Notes under the pieces: generated by a model
Databases searched by the model: none
Seen by the model: only the letters and a program-made list of their open reading frames with translations
What the model was told of the DNA's origin: nothing
Made by a program: the position numbers and the translations under genes
DNA from: DTU049 sp033809015
GTDB taxonomy: Bacteria > Bacteroidota > Bacteroidia > Bacteroidales > DTU049
Length of the DNA stretch: 20,253 bases
Assembly: GCA_033809015.1 (NCBI GenBank)
Contig: JAPXMM010000032.1
Span: forward strand, 1 to 20,253
Direction: 5' to 3'
Part shown: in pieces, positions 1-6,474 of the stretch
Layout of the letters: each line of letters begins with the position of its first letter
Position numbering within the stretch: the first letter of the stretch is position 1

Positions 1-414
1 GCTTCTGAGAGCAGATAGAATGCGATGTCGCCATTCGAAGCTAGTAGGTAAAGAAATACGAAGTTCTTTAGAGCATTCACGTAAGGTTTTACCCTCGAGC
101 ATCAGACGAATGTAATCAAGCATCAATTCTTTTTTGTGTAAGTAATAGACAAAGGTACCAGTAGTTTCACGGAAGTTTTTACCACATTTTTTACATTTAT
201 ACATTTGTTGTCCTTGCTGATGGCCATTTTTTTTGATATGTATGCTTTTGCAATTAGGACATTGTGGAGAGACACTTTGAGCTTTTAGATGTTGATAATC
301 GACTACGTCGTTGCCTTGGAGTTTCATCTTATTGTAGAGATTATTGAGGAATTCTAAGTTGAGTTGTTTGCCCTGTGAGAGGTGCTCTTGGAGGTTTGAG
401 ACTATATCTTTCAT
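1..414 (-). CDS. IS1595-like family transposase, N-terminal part (partial at window edge)
   Basis: The minus-strand frame opens with ATG at 414 and stays open for 138 codons to the window edge, so the C-terminal part is outside. After about 50 residues comes a zinc ribbon: CPNC (residues 51-54) and CKKCGKNF about 24 residues later, the usual N-terminal DNA-binding zinc finger of IS1595-type transposases. It is followed by a helix-turn-helix-like stretch (LMLEGKTLRECSKELRIS) and the signature TSFEWRHRILSAL, which in this family precedes the DDE-type catalytic domain. The catalytic residues are not in the window. The gene looks richer in G+C than its neighbours, as expected for a mobile element. 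The assignment to IS1595 rather than another zinc-ribbon transposase family rests on motif recall, not a search. A second related gene begins at the other end of the window. Confidence 0.8.
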   Translation of the reverse strand, partial: MKDIVSNLQEHLSQGKQLNLEFLNNLYNKMKLQGNDVVDYQHLKAQSVSPQCPNCKSIHIKKNGHQQGQQMYKCKKCGKNFRETTGTFVYYLHKKELMLDYIRLMLEGKTLRECSKELRISLPTSFEWRHRILSALRS

Positions 415-665
415 ATATAAAAATTTTATTACAAAGATAGTATATTTTTAAAATATTAGCATATGAATATTTTAACATATTAAAAATGAAACAAAACCCC
501 TCTCCCCACTCTCTCACTCCAACTACTTAAAATTATTATCCCTAACATTTATTTTATTAATAAACTATTTTAAAAACAATTATTCCCAACTTAATTACAA
601 AAAAATGAAAAAATATAAATTTTACTTTGTGTATATCTAAAATTTTTATTTATTAAAAATTGTTT
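415..665. other. Intergenic AT-rich region with a G-rich candidate IS end
   Basis: No gene is supported here. The only distinctive part is a C-rich stretch on the plus strand (about 497-520), read on the minus strand as GTGGGGAGAGGGGTTTTG. It lies about 80 bases before the transposase start. A similar G-rich stretch lies about 80 bases before the second transposase start (20021-20033). This could be the terminal inverted repeat of the element, but the opposite end is outside the window so it cannot be confirmed. The rest is low-complexity A/T. Confidence 0.3.
432..439 (-). promoter_or_regulatory. Bacteroidota-type -7 element for the transposase
   Basis: On the minus strand the sequence TATCTTTG matches TAnnTTTG and lies 17 bases before the transposase ATG. 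No convincing -33 TTG is seen at the right distance. The short leader resembles that of the second transposase copy, which has TAATTTTG 16 bases before its ATG. Confidence 0.5.
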
Positions 666-673
666 TAAATTTG
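666..673 (+). promoter_or_regulatory. -7 element upstream of the OmpA-domain gene
   Basis: TAAATTTG matches the Bacteroidota -7 consensus TAnnTTTG. It overlaps the TTG codon at 671 that would otherwise extend the reading frame, which argues that translation begins at the ATG at 704, about 24 bases past the expected transcription start. No good -33 element is seen. Confidence 0.45.
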
Positions 674-703
674 TTTAAAAATAATTGTAATCTTTATATT
701 TTA

Positions 704-1885
704 ATGAAAAAACCATACATATTGCTTTGCATGATGTTTAACATTTTGTTATATGGACAAAACAATCTTTTACAAAATGGTGATTTTGAAAAAATAGCAC
801 AATGTCCTAATATGCATACTAAATATTTAAGGACAGATACTGATAAGATTTTATTGCCACATTGGTATTTTATCAATAGATCTACTCCTGATTTTTTTCA
901 TGGGTGCTCAAACGGCAGTGATGTGGGGGTACCATGTAATTTTGCAGGTTGCTCAGAACCTCATTCTGGTAATGGATATATCGGAATGATATTGAGAGTA
1001 GACAGCAATTATTATCAATACAATAAAGGATATGTAGAGCATATAGCTACAGAGATTTTCCCTTCATTAGTGAGAAATCATTATTATTTAGTTAAATTTT
1101 TTTATAAATTAGCACCGAATTCAGGGATAGCAAGTAATGGATTGGGAGTATATTTTTCTGCATCATTACCAAAATTTAATGAATTCGAAGAATACAAATA
1201 TATAGAACCTAAAATATATTTAGACAATAATAAAATTATAGATAATAAAGAGTGGGAACAATTCATAGGATATTTCGTTGCTGGTGGTACAGAAAAATTT
1301 TTAACTATTGGTAATTACCTGCCTTATGACTCTCAAAGGATAAAAGTATTGAGAAATGGTGAACCACAAAATGAAATGGATTATTATGCTTATTGTTATA
1401 TAGATGATGTGCAGCTATATGAAATCTCAGATACAACAAACAATCAGATTAATACTATTTGCACGCAAATAGATTTATTACCAATAATAGTTCAAACAAA
1501 TTATTTTAATATAATGAACAAATTAGATACATTACCAGTAAATAAGCCATTTATATTAGAAAATATTTATTTTGATTTTGATAGTTATCAATTATCAGCA
1601 AAATCATTTGCTACACTTGATAGCATAACTACATATTTAAAAAATCATAATGAGATAGAATTTATAATAAATGGGCATACAGATAATATAGGTAGTAGTT
1701 TTTATAATCAATGGTTAAGCACCGAGAGAGCCAAATCAGTATACAAATATTTTTATGAATCAGGGATATCTCCAGCCAGAATGCAATATGTAGGTTATGG
1801 TGATAGATTATCAATTACTACCAATAAAACTAATGAAGGGAGGCAAAAAAATCGCAGAGTAGAACTTGTAATTATTAAAAAGTAA
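704..1885 (+). CDS. Secreted OmpA-family protein with Bacteroidota-type N-terminal domain
   Basis: The 393-residue protein begins with a signal peptide (MKKPYILLCMMFNILLYGQ). The N-terminal part has the pattern NLLQNGDFE...CP...PHWYF...TPDFFH.C...GVPCNFAG...SGNGYIG, a jelly-roll-like module common in secreted Bacteroidota proteins. I infer a ligand- or carbohydrate-binding-like fold but cannot assign a ligand. The last 110 residues are an OmpA peptidoglycan-associating domain: IYFDFDSYQLS, then NGHTDNIG, LSTERAKSV, GYGD and NEGRQKNRRVEL. The likely role is anchoring at the outer membrane with the C-terminus contacting peptidoglycan in the periplasm. The frame is open 11 codons further up to a TTG at 671, but that TTG lies in the promoter element. 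The stop codon abuts the 3' end of the convergent tRNA-Val gene with no spacer. Confidence 0.85.
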   Translation: MKKPYILLCMMFNILLYGQNNLLQNGDFEKIAQCPNMHTKYLRTDTDKILLPHWYFINRSTPDFFHGCSNGSDVGVPCNFAGCSEPHSGNGYIGMILRVDSNYYQYNKGYVEHIATEIFPSLVRNHYYLVKFFYKLAPNSGIASNGLGVYFSASLPKFNEFEEYKYIEPKIYLDNNKIIDNKEWEQFIGYFVAGGTEKFLTIGNYLPYDSQRIKVLRNGEPQNEMDYYAYCYIDDVQLYEISDTTNNQINTICTQIDLLPIIVQTNYFNIMNKLDTLPVNKPFILENIYFDFDSYQLSAKSFATLDSITTYLKNHNEIEFIINGHTDNIGSSFYNQWLSTERAKSVYKYFYESGISPARMQYVGYGDRLSITTNKTNEGRQKNRRVELVIIKK

Positions 1886-1960
1886 TGGGTCGTAGCAGAT
1901 TCGAACTGCTGACCTCATGTGTGTGAAGCATGCGCTCTAAACCAGCTGAGCTAACAACCC
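1886..1960 (-). tRNA. tRNA-Val, anticodon CAC
   Basis: The 75-nt minus-strand sequence folds as a cloverleaf. The acceptor GGGTTGT/ACGACCC contains one T.G pair. The D stem is GCTC/GAGC, the T arm AGCAG-TTCGAAT-CTGCT, and the discriminator A. The anticodon arm is CATGC-TTCACAC-ACATG, giving T33 and anticodon CAC (reads GUG). Its closing pair 31-39 is a C.A mismatch, which is unusual. CCA is not encoded. It starts only 9 bases after the fabH stop, so it is either co-transcribed with yceD-rpmF-fabH or made from a promoter inside the end of fabH. Confidence 0.9.
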
Positions 1961-1969
1961 TAAAAATTA

Positions 1970-2986
1970 TTATTTAGCAAATTTAGCACCGTCATATGCC
2001 CATTTGAGGTAGATAGCCCCCCAAGTAAATCCTGCACCAAAAGTAGTTAATATGATATTATCGCCTTTTTTTAATAAATGTTCATAATCCATCAAACATA
2101 ATGGTAGTGTAGCAGAAGTAGTATTGCCATAACGATCTATATTGATCATTACTTTTTCTTTTGATAATTTCATTCTATGAGCTACAGCCTCGATAATACG
2201 TATATTTGCTTGATGTGGTACTAACCAATCTATAGTTTCATTAGTAAGATTATTTCTTTGCATGATTTCTTCTGAAACATCAGACATTTTAGAAACTGCC
2301 CATTTGAAAACAGCTTGTCCTTCTTGATAAATAAAATGTTCTCTATTTTTAACAGTTTCTAAAGAAGCTGGCCATACACTGCCACCAGCTTTTTGGTATA
2401 AATGATGTCTGCCTACACCATCAGATTGCAGTTTCATATCTATGATACCTAAATCATCACCATCATAAGCTTCCACTAAAACTGCTCCTGCTCCATCTCC
2501 AAAAATTGGACATGTTGCTCTATCAGTATAATCTGTAATAGAAGACATTTTATCTGCTCCAACGAGTAATATTTTTTTAGCATGTCCAGCTTCTATATAC
2601 GCTCTAGCCATTGCTAAAGCATAAAGGAAACTGCTACATCCTGCATTCATATCGAAATGAAAAGCATTTTTTACTCCTACTTTATCAGCTATGATGTTAG
2701 CGGTAGCAGGGAATTGATGATCGGGGGTTACAGTAGCACAAAGCAAAAATTCAATCTCATCAGGTGAAGTATTAGTTTTTTTAAATAATTTCTCTACAGC
2801 TTGTTCAGCTAATTCACTAGTGCCTTTACCAGGTTCTTTTAATATTCTACGTTCTTTGATACCTATACGAGTCATTATCCACTCATCAGTAGTATCTACC
2901 ATGCGACTCAGCTCTTCATTAGTAAGTATATAATCTGGAAGTGCTCCTGCCACACCAGTGATGATAGCTCTTGGCATTGATCTCAT
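1970..2986 (-). CDS. fabH: Beta-ketoacyl-ACP synthase III (FabH)
   Basis: FabH starts type II fatty acid synthesis in the cytoplasm by condensing an acyl-CoA (usually acetyl-CoA) with malonyl-ACP. The 338-residue length is normal for the family. The catalytic triad is visible: Cys117 in DMNAGCSSFLYAL, His258 in VPHQANIR and Asn288 in RYGNTTSATLP. The N-terminal DTTDEWIMTRIGIKERR and the GDGAGAVL segment are also typical. The start at 2986 gives MRSMPRAIITGV; the second Met (2977) is an equally plausible start. It follows rpmF by 23 bases, so yceD, rpmF and fabH form one unit. plsX, often found between rpmF and fabH in other phyla, is absent here. Confidence 0.96.
   Translation of the reverse strand: MRSMPRAIITGVAGALPDYILTNEELSRMVDTTDEWIMTRIGIKERRILKEPGKGTSELAEQAVEKLFKKTNTSPDEIEFLLCATVTPDHQFPATANIIADKVGVKNAFHFDMNAGCSSFLYALAMARAYIEAGHAKKILLVGADKMSSITDYTDRATCPIFGDGAGAVLVEAYDGDDLGIIDMKLQSDGVGRHHLYQKAGGSVWPASLETVKNREHFIYQEGQAVFKWAVSKMSDVSEEIMQRNNLTNETIDWLVPHQANIRIIEAVAHRMKLSKEKVMINIDRYGNTTSATLPLCLMDYEHLLKKGDNIILTTFGAGFTWGAIYLKWAYDGAKFAK
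1978..1985 (-). promoter_or_regulatory. Candidate internal -7 element for tRNA-Val inside the fabH tail
   Basis: The minus strand reads TAAATTTG within the last codons of fabH. Transcription from it would start just after the fabH stop, about 12 bases before the tRNA 5' end. A -33 TTG is not evident, and the match could be a chance product of AT-rich coding sequence. Confidence 0.3.
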
Positions 2987-3009
2987 TATTAAAAAAATTT
3001 AATAAATTA

Positions 3010-3189
3010 TTATTTATTTTTATCAATTGCCAATTTACCTCTGTAAAATCCACATTCTGGACATACATGATGATAAATCATTGGACTACCGCAATTAGGA
3101 CAAGTTACTCCTTTTACAGTCATGATTTTATACTGTGAACGACGTTTGCGTGTTCTACTTTTTGAAAATCTCCATTTTTGATTAGCCAT
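3010..3189 (-). CDS. rpmF: 50S ribosomal protein L32
   Basis: This 59-residue protein starts MANQKWRFSKSRTRKRRSQY, the conserved basic N-terminus of L32. It carries the zinc-binding form of the family: Cys30 and Cys33 (CPNC) and Cys43 and Cys46 (CPEC) form a zinc ribbon. It is a component of the large ribosomal subunit. It sits between yceD and fabH with 23 bases on each side, the conserved arrangement for rpmF. Its small size makes it easy to miss in automatic calls. Confidence 0.96.
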   Translation of the reverse strand: MANQKWRFSKSRTRKRRSQYKIMTVKGVTCPNCGSPMIYHHVCPECGFYRGKLAIDKNK

Positions 3190-3212
3190 AGTTGTTTATT
3201 TTTTATTTTTTT

Positions 3213-3674
3213 TTAATCTTCTATTAAATACTCTTTTAATTTTTTTATCATCTCTTGATCACAATTAGCCTCATCGTCATGTACATGTCTCATTGGAATA
3301 GATAATGCTATGAAATCATAAATAAATGGTTGCAAATCAATGAAATTTGTATTAGGTGAAATATAAGTAATAGTCTCATCATCCTCGCCATTACCTTCTT
3401 TGAAAATCAAATAATCATCCTCGGCAACATTTATTTTAAGATCATGTAAACATCTATCACATTCTACATTATATGAACCTTTTAGATTGATTAATAATTG
3501 TGCAGATGTCTCTCCTTTTAATAAATCTATACTTATGTGCATAGATAAATCTCTTAATGCTATAAAATCTGGATTATAATCATGCATAAAATCATCATTA
3601 ACATCATAATTATAAAATGTATGACCTAGCTTAAGTGCTTGATAATTAATTATATAATCAGATTTATTTTTCAT
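3213..3674 (-). CDS. yceD: DUF177 / YceD family protein
   Basis: The 153-residue protein has the family's CxxC pair ECDRCL (Cys72, Cys75) in the middle, after a beta-rich segment (LLINLKGSYNVECDRC), and an acidic second half. A third Cys (138) lies near the C-terminus. DUF177 proteins are almost always encoded directly before rpmF, as here. YceD homologues have been linked to 23S rRNA accumulation or ribosome assembly in other organisms; that role is not visible in the sequence. The ATG at 3674 lies 30 bases after a TAACTTTG promoter element and heads the operon. Confidence 0.88.
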   Translation of the reverse strand: MKNKSDYIINYQALKLGHTFYNYDVNDDFMHDYNPDFIALRDLSMHISIDLLKGETSAQLLINLKGSYNVECDRCLHDLKINVAEDDYLIFKEGNGEDDETITYISPNTNFIDLQPFIYDFIALSIPMRHVHDDEANCDQEMIKKLKEYLIED

Positions 3675-3704
3675 TCTTTCAAAAATTTATTTAAAAAATT
3701 TTGG

Positions 3705-3712
3705 CAAAGTTA
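3705..3712 (-). promoter_or_regulatory. -7 element of the yceD-rpmF-fabH operon
   Basis: The minus strand reads TAACTTTG, an exact TAnnTTTG match, predicting a start about 25 bases before the yceD ATG. No clear -33 TTG is seen. It is the only such element I see directly ahead of the operon. Confidence 0.5.
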
Positions 3713-3827
3713 ATTAAAAAAAATAATATGCATATAATTGCTTGATAAATAACATTAATATCATCTATGTAATAATTATCAAAACACTTCTAATAAAAAA
3801 TCTTTTTAATAGGAATTTTTTATTCTT

Positions 3828-3835
3828 TATTTTTG
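3828..3835 (+). promoter_or_regulatory. -7 element of the ferritin-like/VIT1 gene
   Basis: TATTTTTG matches TAnnTTTG and predicts transcription starting near 3842, eight bases before the ATG at 3850. This decides the start: an in-frame ATG at 3742 lies upstream of the predicted transcript. The leader would be very short. Confidence 0.45.
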
Positions 3836-3849
3836 TAAAAAAATACGTT

Positions 3850-4704
3850 ATGATAAATGATAGAGATGTTATAAAAGCACAAAAAGAAGAAATAAATGGG
3901 CACTTAATGTATAAAAAACTAGCTAAAAGAGATAAAAATAATAGTGAACTTTTATCAAAAATAGCTAGTGAGGAGTTGAAACATTATTATATATTAAAAA
4001 AAATTACTCAAAAAGATGTAAAACCGAATAAATTTAAACTTTTTTTGTTTAATATTTTAGAATATTTGTTTGGGGTTACTTTTGTATTAAAATTAATGGA
4101 AAAATCAGAAGATAAAGCTAAAGCGAATTATAAGTTTTTAGAAAATAAATACCCAGAAATTAAATCTTTATTATTAGAAGAAGAAAAGCACGAAGATGAA
4201 CTTATAAAATTAATAAATGAAGAAAGATTAAAATATGTAGGATCTATAGTTCTAGGTATGAATGACGCACTAGTAGAGCTTACTGGAACTCTTACAGGAT
4301 TTACTTTTGCTATGCAAAATAATAAATTAATTTCACTTGCAGGTTTGATTACCGGAATAGCTGCTGCATTATCTATGGCAGCATCAGAGTATTTATCTAC
4401 TAAAACTGAAAATAATGAAAAAAATCCATTTCTAGCAGCTATATATACAGGTATAGCTTATATTATCACTGTGGTATTAATAATATTACCATTTTTCTTT
4501 CCAATAAATCCCTATATTTCTTTAGCTATTACATTAGTTATGGGAGTTGTTATCATTGCTGTTTTTACCTATTATATTTCTGTAGTGCAGGATTTAAGTT
4601 TTAGAAAACGCTTTACAAATATGGTTTCCATTAGTATGGGAGTAGCCATTCTATCATTTTTAATTGGCCTGCTTGCTAGATCTATATTAGGAATACAAGT
4701 ATAA
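3850..4704 (+). CDS. Ferritin-like/VIT1-CCC1 fusion, putative iron or manganese transporter
   Basis: The 284-residue protein joins two domains. Residues 1-125 are a rubrerythrin/ferritin-like helical bundle with candidate metal ligands Glu14, Glu41-Glu42-x-x-His45, and Glu110-Glu112 with His114-Glu115. Residues 130-284 are a VIT1/CCC1 membrane domain with the signature GMNDALVELTGTLTG (136-150), SMAASEYLS (175-183) and about five hydrophobic helices. VIT1/CCC1 proteins move Fe2+ or Mn2+ across membranes; bacterial ferritin-VIT fusions such as MbfA export iron. Iron export coupled to sensing by the ferritin-like domain is inferred by family. An open extension up to 3742 would add 36 residues, but it is upstream of the predicted transcription start and has no family-like sequence. 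It is monocistronic. Confidence 0.85.
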   Translation: MINDRDVIKAQKEEINGHLMYKKLAKRDKNNSELLSKIASEELKHYYILKKITQKDVKPNKFKLFLFNILEYLFGVTFVLKLMEKSEDKAKANYKFLENKYPEIKSLLLEEEKHEDELIKLINEERLKYVGSIVLGMNDALVELTGTLTGFTFAMQNNKLISLAGLITGIAAALSMAASEYLSTKTENNEKNPFLAAIYTGIAYIITVVLIILPFFFPINPYISLAITLVMGVVIIAVFTYYISVVQDLSFRKRFTNMVSISMGVAILSFLIGLLARSILGIQV

Positions 4705-4810
4705 TATTTTTAACTAATAAAATTACATTCATAAGAAAAATAGTTAGTTCTAGTAAATTCACAGTAATAGTTTAGTTATTGATTAAACGCTTAATTTAAA
4801 AAATTTAAAT

Positions 4811-4841
4811 TTGGTGGAATTATAAATTATTTTTAATTTTG
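4811..4841 (+). promoter_or_regulatory. Full Bacteroidota promoter (TTG-N20-TAnnTTTG) for tRNA-Glu
   Basis: TTG at 4811-4813 and TAATTTTG at 4834-4841 are separated by 20 bases, matching the Bacteroidota housekeeping promoter. The predicted transcription start is about 6 bases before the mature tRNA 5' end. Confidence 0.7.
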
Positions 4842-4853
4842 CAAAATTCATTT

Positions 4854-4925
4854 GGGCGGTTCGTCTAAGGGCTAGGATCTCAGACCCTCATTCTGAAGAT
4901 AGGGGTTCGAATCCCCTACCGCCTA
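4854..4925 (+). tRNA. tRNA-Glu, anticodon CTC (C33)
   Basis: The 72-nt sequence folds as a cloverleaf. The acceptor is GGGCGGT/ACCGCCT with a terminal G1.T72 pair. The D arm is GTCT-AAGGGCTA-GGAT, typical of tRNA-Glu. The anticodon stem TCAGA/TCTGA is perfect, the T arm is AGGGG-TTCGAAT-CCCCT, and the discriminator is A. The anticodon loop is CCCTCAT, so positions 34-36 are CTC (reads GAG) but position 33 is C, not the nearly universal T. CCA is not encoded. A strong promoter stands just upstream, so it is probably expressed. Confidence 0.87.
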
Positions 4926-4953
4926 CATCTATTTCACTTTAAGTTATCAGATT

Positions 4954-6216
4954 TTAGGTTTTCAATTTTTTCCTTTGTGCAGCAGGAAAAAGAACATTAT
5001 TTAAAATTAATCGATAACCAGGTGAATTTTTATATAAATTAAGGTCAGTAGGAGGATCATAAACAAAATGACGATAGTCCTCTGGATCATGACCTCCATA
5101 AAATGTGAAAGTACCCCGACCATATTCGCCATGAATATATCTTGCTTCATTGAGAGATTTATTTTCTCCCATTATTAAAATATCTTTTTTTATTTTACTT
5201 TTATTAAATGCTGTAGCTTGTCCCATAAAACCTTTTATTATCCTCTCATGATTTTGACAAAGCATAGTAGGCACTGGATCCCATTTAGCTGAAAATTCAA
5301 ATAGAGCAAAATAATCATCCTCTTCACGTATCTGAGGGCGAGTCATAGTAACGTCTATATCTGATTTTGCGTAAATATAAGGATTGGTATAAATTTTGAA
5401 ATTTGTAAAAGCAAAAGTTTTACTATAGTCTAATTTTTCTTGCGCTTTAGGATCTGGTGGATCGCCATCAAATGGTACATCGCATATATCTACACCATCG
5501 GCAGCTAAAGCTATATCCATACTTTCTGGTGCACTGCACATTGCAAACAAATAACCACCGCCAGCTACATAATCTCTAATTTTTTTAACTACTGCTAATT
5601 TAAGTTGAGATACTTTTGTAAAGCCTAATGATCTTGCAAGCTGCTCTGCATATTGTTGATCTTTTTGATACCATTCCGTGTTTTTATACTGTGCCCAAAA
5701 TTTACCATATTGTCCTGTAAAATCTTCATGATGTATGTGTAGCCAGTCATAAGTGGGCAAAATACCTTGTAAAACTTCTTTGTCATATATCTGATCATAT
5801 GGTATACCTGCATATGTTAGTACTAATGTCACTGCATCGTCCCAGGGTAAATTTGTAGGTGGTGCATAAACTGCAATTATAGGTGCTTTAGTTAATTTAA
5901 TAACATCTGCATTTGTTGATGGGTCAGCTATGTATTCATAAATTGCAATAGCTTGAGATTCTGACAATATTTCATAACTTATTCCTCGCAAAATACATTC
6001 TTGGATTAATGGTTTGCCGTATGGCATTATAAAACTACCTCCTCGATAATTTAATAACCACTCCACCTCAAAACCATTCTCTAACATAAAATATGTAAGA
6101 CCATAAGCTTTTAAATGATCATTTTGTGCATTATCCATTGGTATTAATACCTTTTGACTTTGCAGACTTATACTCAAAAAAATTAATATTATAACTATTA
6201 TATTATTTTTTTTCAT
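4954..6216 (-). CDS. Secreted protein of unknown function (often labelled 'asparagine synthetase B' in Bacteroidota)
   Basis: The 420-residue protein has an N-terminal signal peptide (about residues 1-20, ending SLQSQ) and no further membrane segment. It begins KVLIPMDNAQNDHLKAYGL and resembles a Bacteroidota-restricted family that databases frequently name asparagine synthetase B. I see neither the N-terminal Cys of a class II amidotransferase nor a PP-loop ATP-binding site, so that name is not supported. GGGYLFAMCSAPES (Cys227) looks like a nucleophile elbow of class I amidotransferase-like or ThuA-like folds, and FTFYGGHDPED (His375) lies near the C-terminus; a link between them is inference. 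Likely periplasmic or surface exposed. It converges on tRNA-Glu with 28 bases between them. The real function is unknown. Confidence 0.75.
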   Translation of the reverse strand: MKKNNIIVIILIFLSISLQSQKVLIPMDNAQNDHLKAYGLTYFMLENGFEVEWLLNYRGGSFIMPYGKPLIQECILRGISYEILSESQAIAIYEYIADPSTNADVIKLTKAPIIAVYAPPTNLPWDDAVTLVLTYAGIPYDQIYDKEVLQGILPTYDWLHIHHEDFTGQYGKFWAQYKNTEWYQKDQQYAEQLARSLGFTKVSQLKLAVVKKIRDYVAGGGYLFAMCSAPESMDIALAADGVDICDVPFDGDPPDPKAQEKLDYSKTFAFTNFKIYTNPYIYAKSDIDVTMTRPQIREEDDYFALFEFSAKWDPVPTMLCQNHERIIKGFMGQATAFNKSKIKKDILIMGENKSLNEARYIHGEYGRGTFTFYGGHDPEDYRHFVYDPPTDLNLYKNSPGYRLILNNVLFPAAQRKKLKT

Positions 6217-6417
6217 TTATTTTTTTATGTAAAATTACAACATATTTTAAGAATATAATCAAAATAATTAAAAAACTAAGTTAGTTAGATTTGATAAAAA
6301 AATTAGAATTATTCAAGATTTTTTAATCATCTAAATAATAAAAATATCTCATAAATAGCGATAGATATTTTATTAAAGGTATTAAAAAATTTTTATTAAA
6401 AATTTTTTATTTACTTA

Positions 6418-6447
6418 TTGTTATGTAAAGTAATTACATTATTTTTG
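6418..6447 (+). promoter_or_regulatory. Full promoter (TTG-N19-TAnnTTTG) for the arginine decarboxylase gene
   Basis: TTG at 6418-6420 and TATTTTTG at 6440-6447 are 19 bases apart, an excellent match to the Bacteroidota consensus. The predicted start gives a leader of about 20 bases before the ATG at 6475. Confidence 0.7.
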
Positions 6448-6474
6448 CACATTTAAATATTTTTTATTAAATAG

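Noticed and set aside
671..703. N-terminal extension of the OmpA gene from TTG at 671
   Set aside because: The TTG is part of the -7 promoter element, and the ATG at 704 begins a normal signal peptide.
694..876. Antisense open frame inside the OmpA gene
   Set aside because: It overlaps a clear gene, has no family features, and reflects AT-rich frame bias. The same applies to antisense frames at 5625-5813, 6453-6677, 6732-6953, 9569-9805, 11564-11836, 14724-14927 and 18272-18583, and to a shifted frame at 16874-17071.
1886..1960. tRNA-Val as an integration site
   Set aside because: No integrase gene, direct repeat of the tRNA end or foreign cargo is visible beside it.
3742..3849. 36-residue extension of the ferritin-like/VIT1 gene
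   Set aside because: It lies upstream of the predicted transcription start, and MINDRD at 3850 gives the expected ferritin-like N-terminus.
4954..6216. Asparagine synthetase function
   Set aside because: No class II glutaminase Cys at the mature start, no ATP-binding loop, and a secretion signal.
6217..6417. Repeated TTAAAAAATTTTT-like tracts upstream of the arginine decarboxylase gene
   Set aside because: They are low-complexity A/T sequence without regular spacing; I see no CRISPR or iteron structure.
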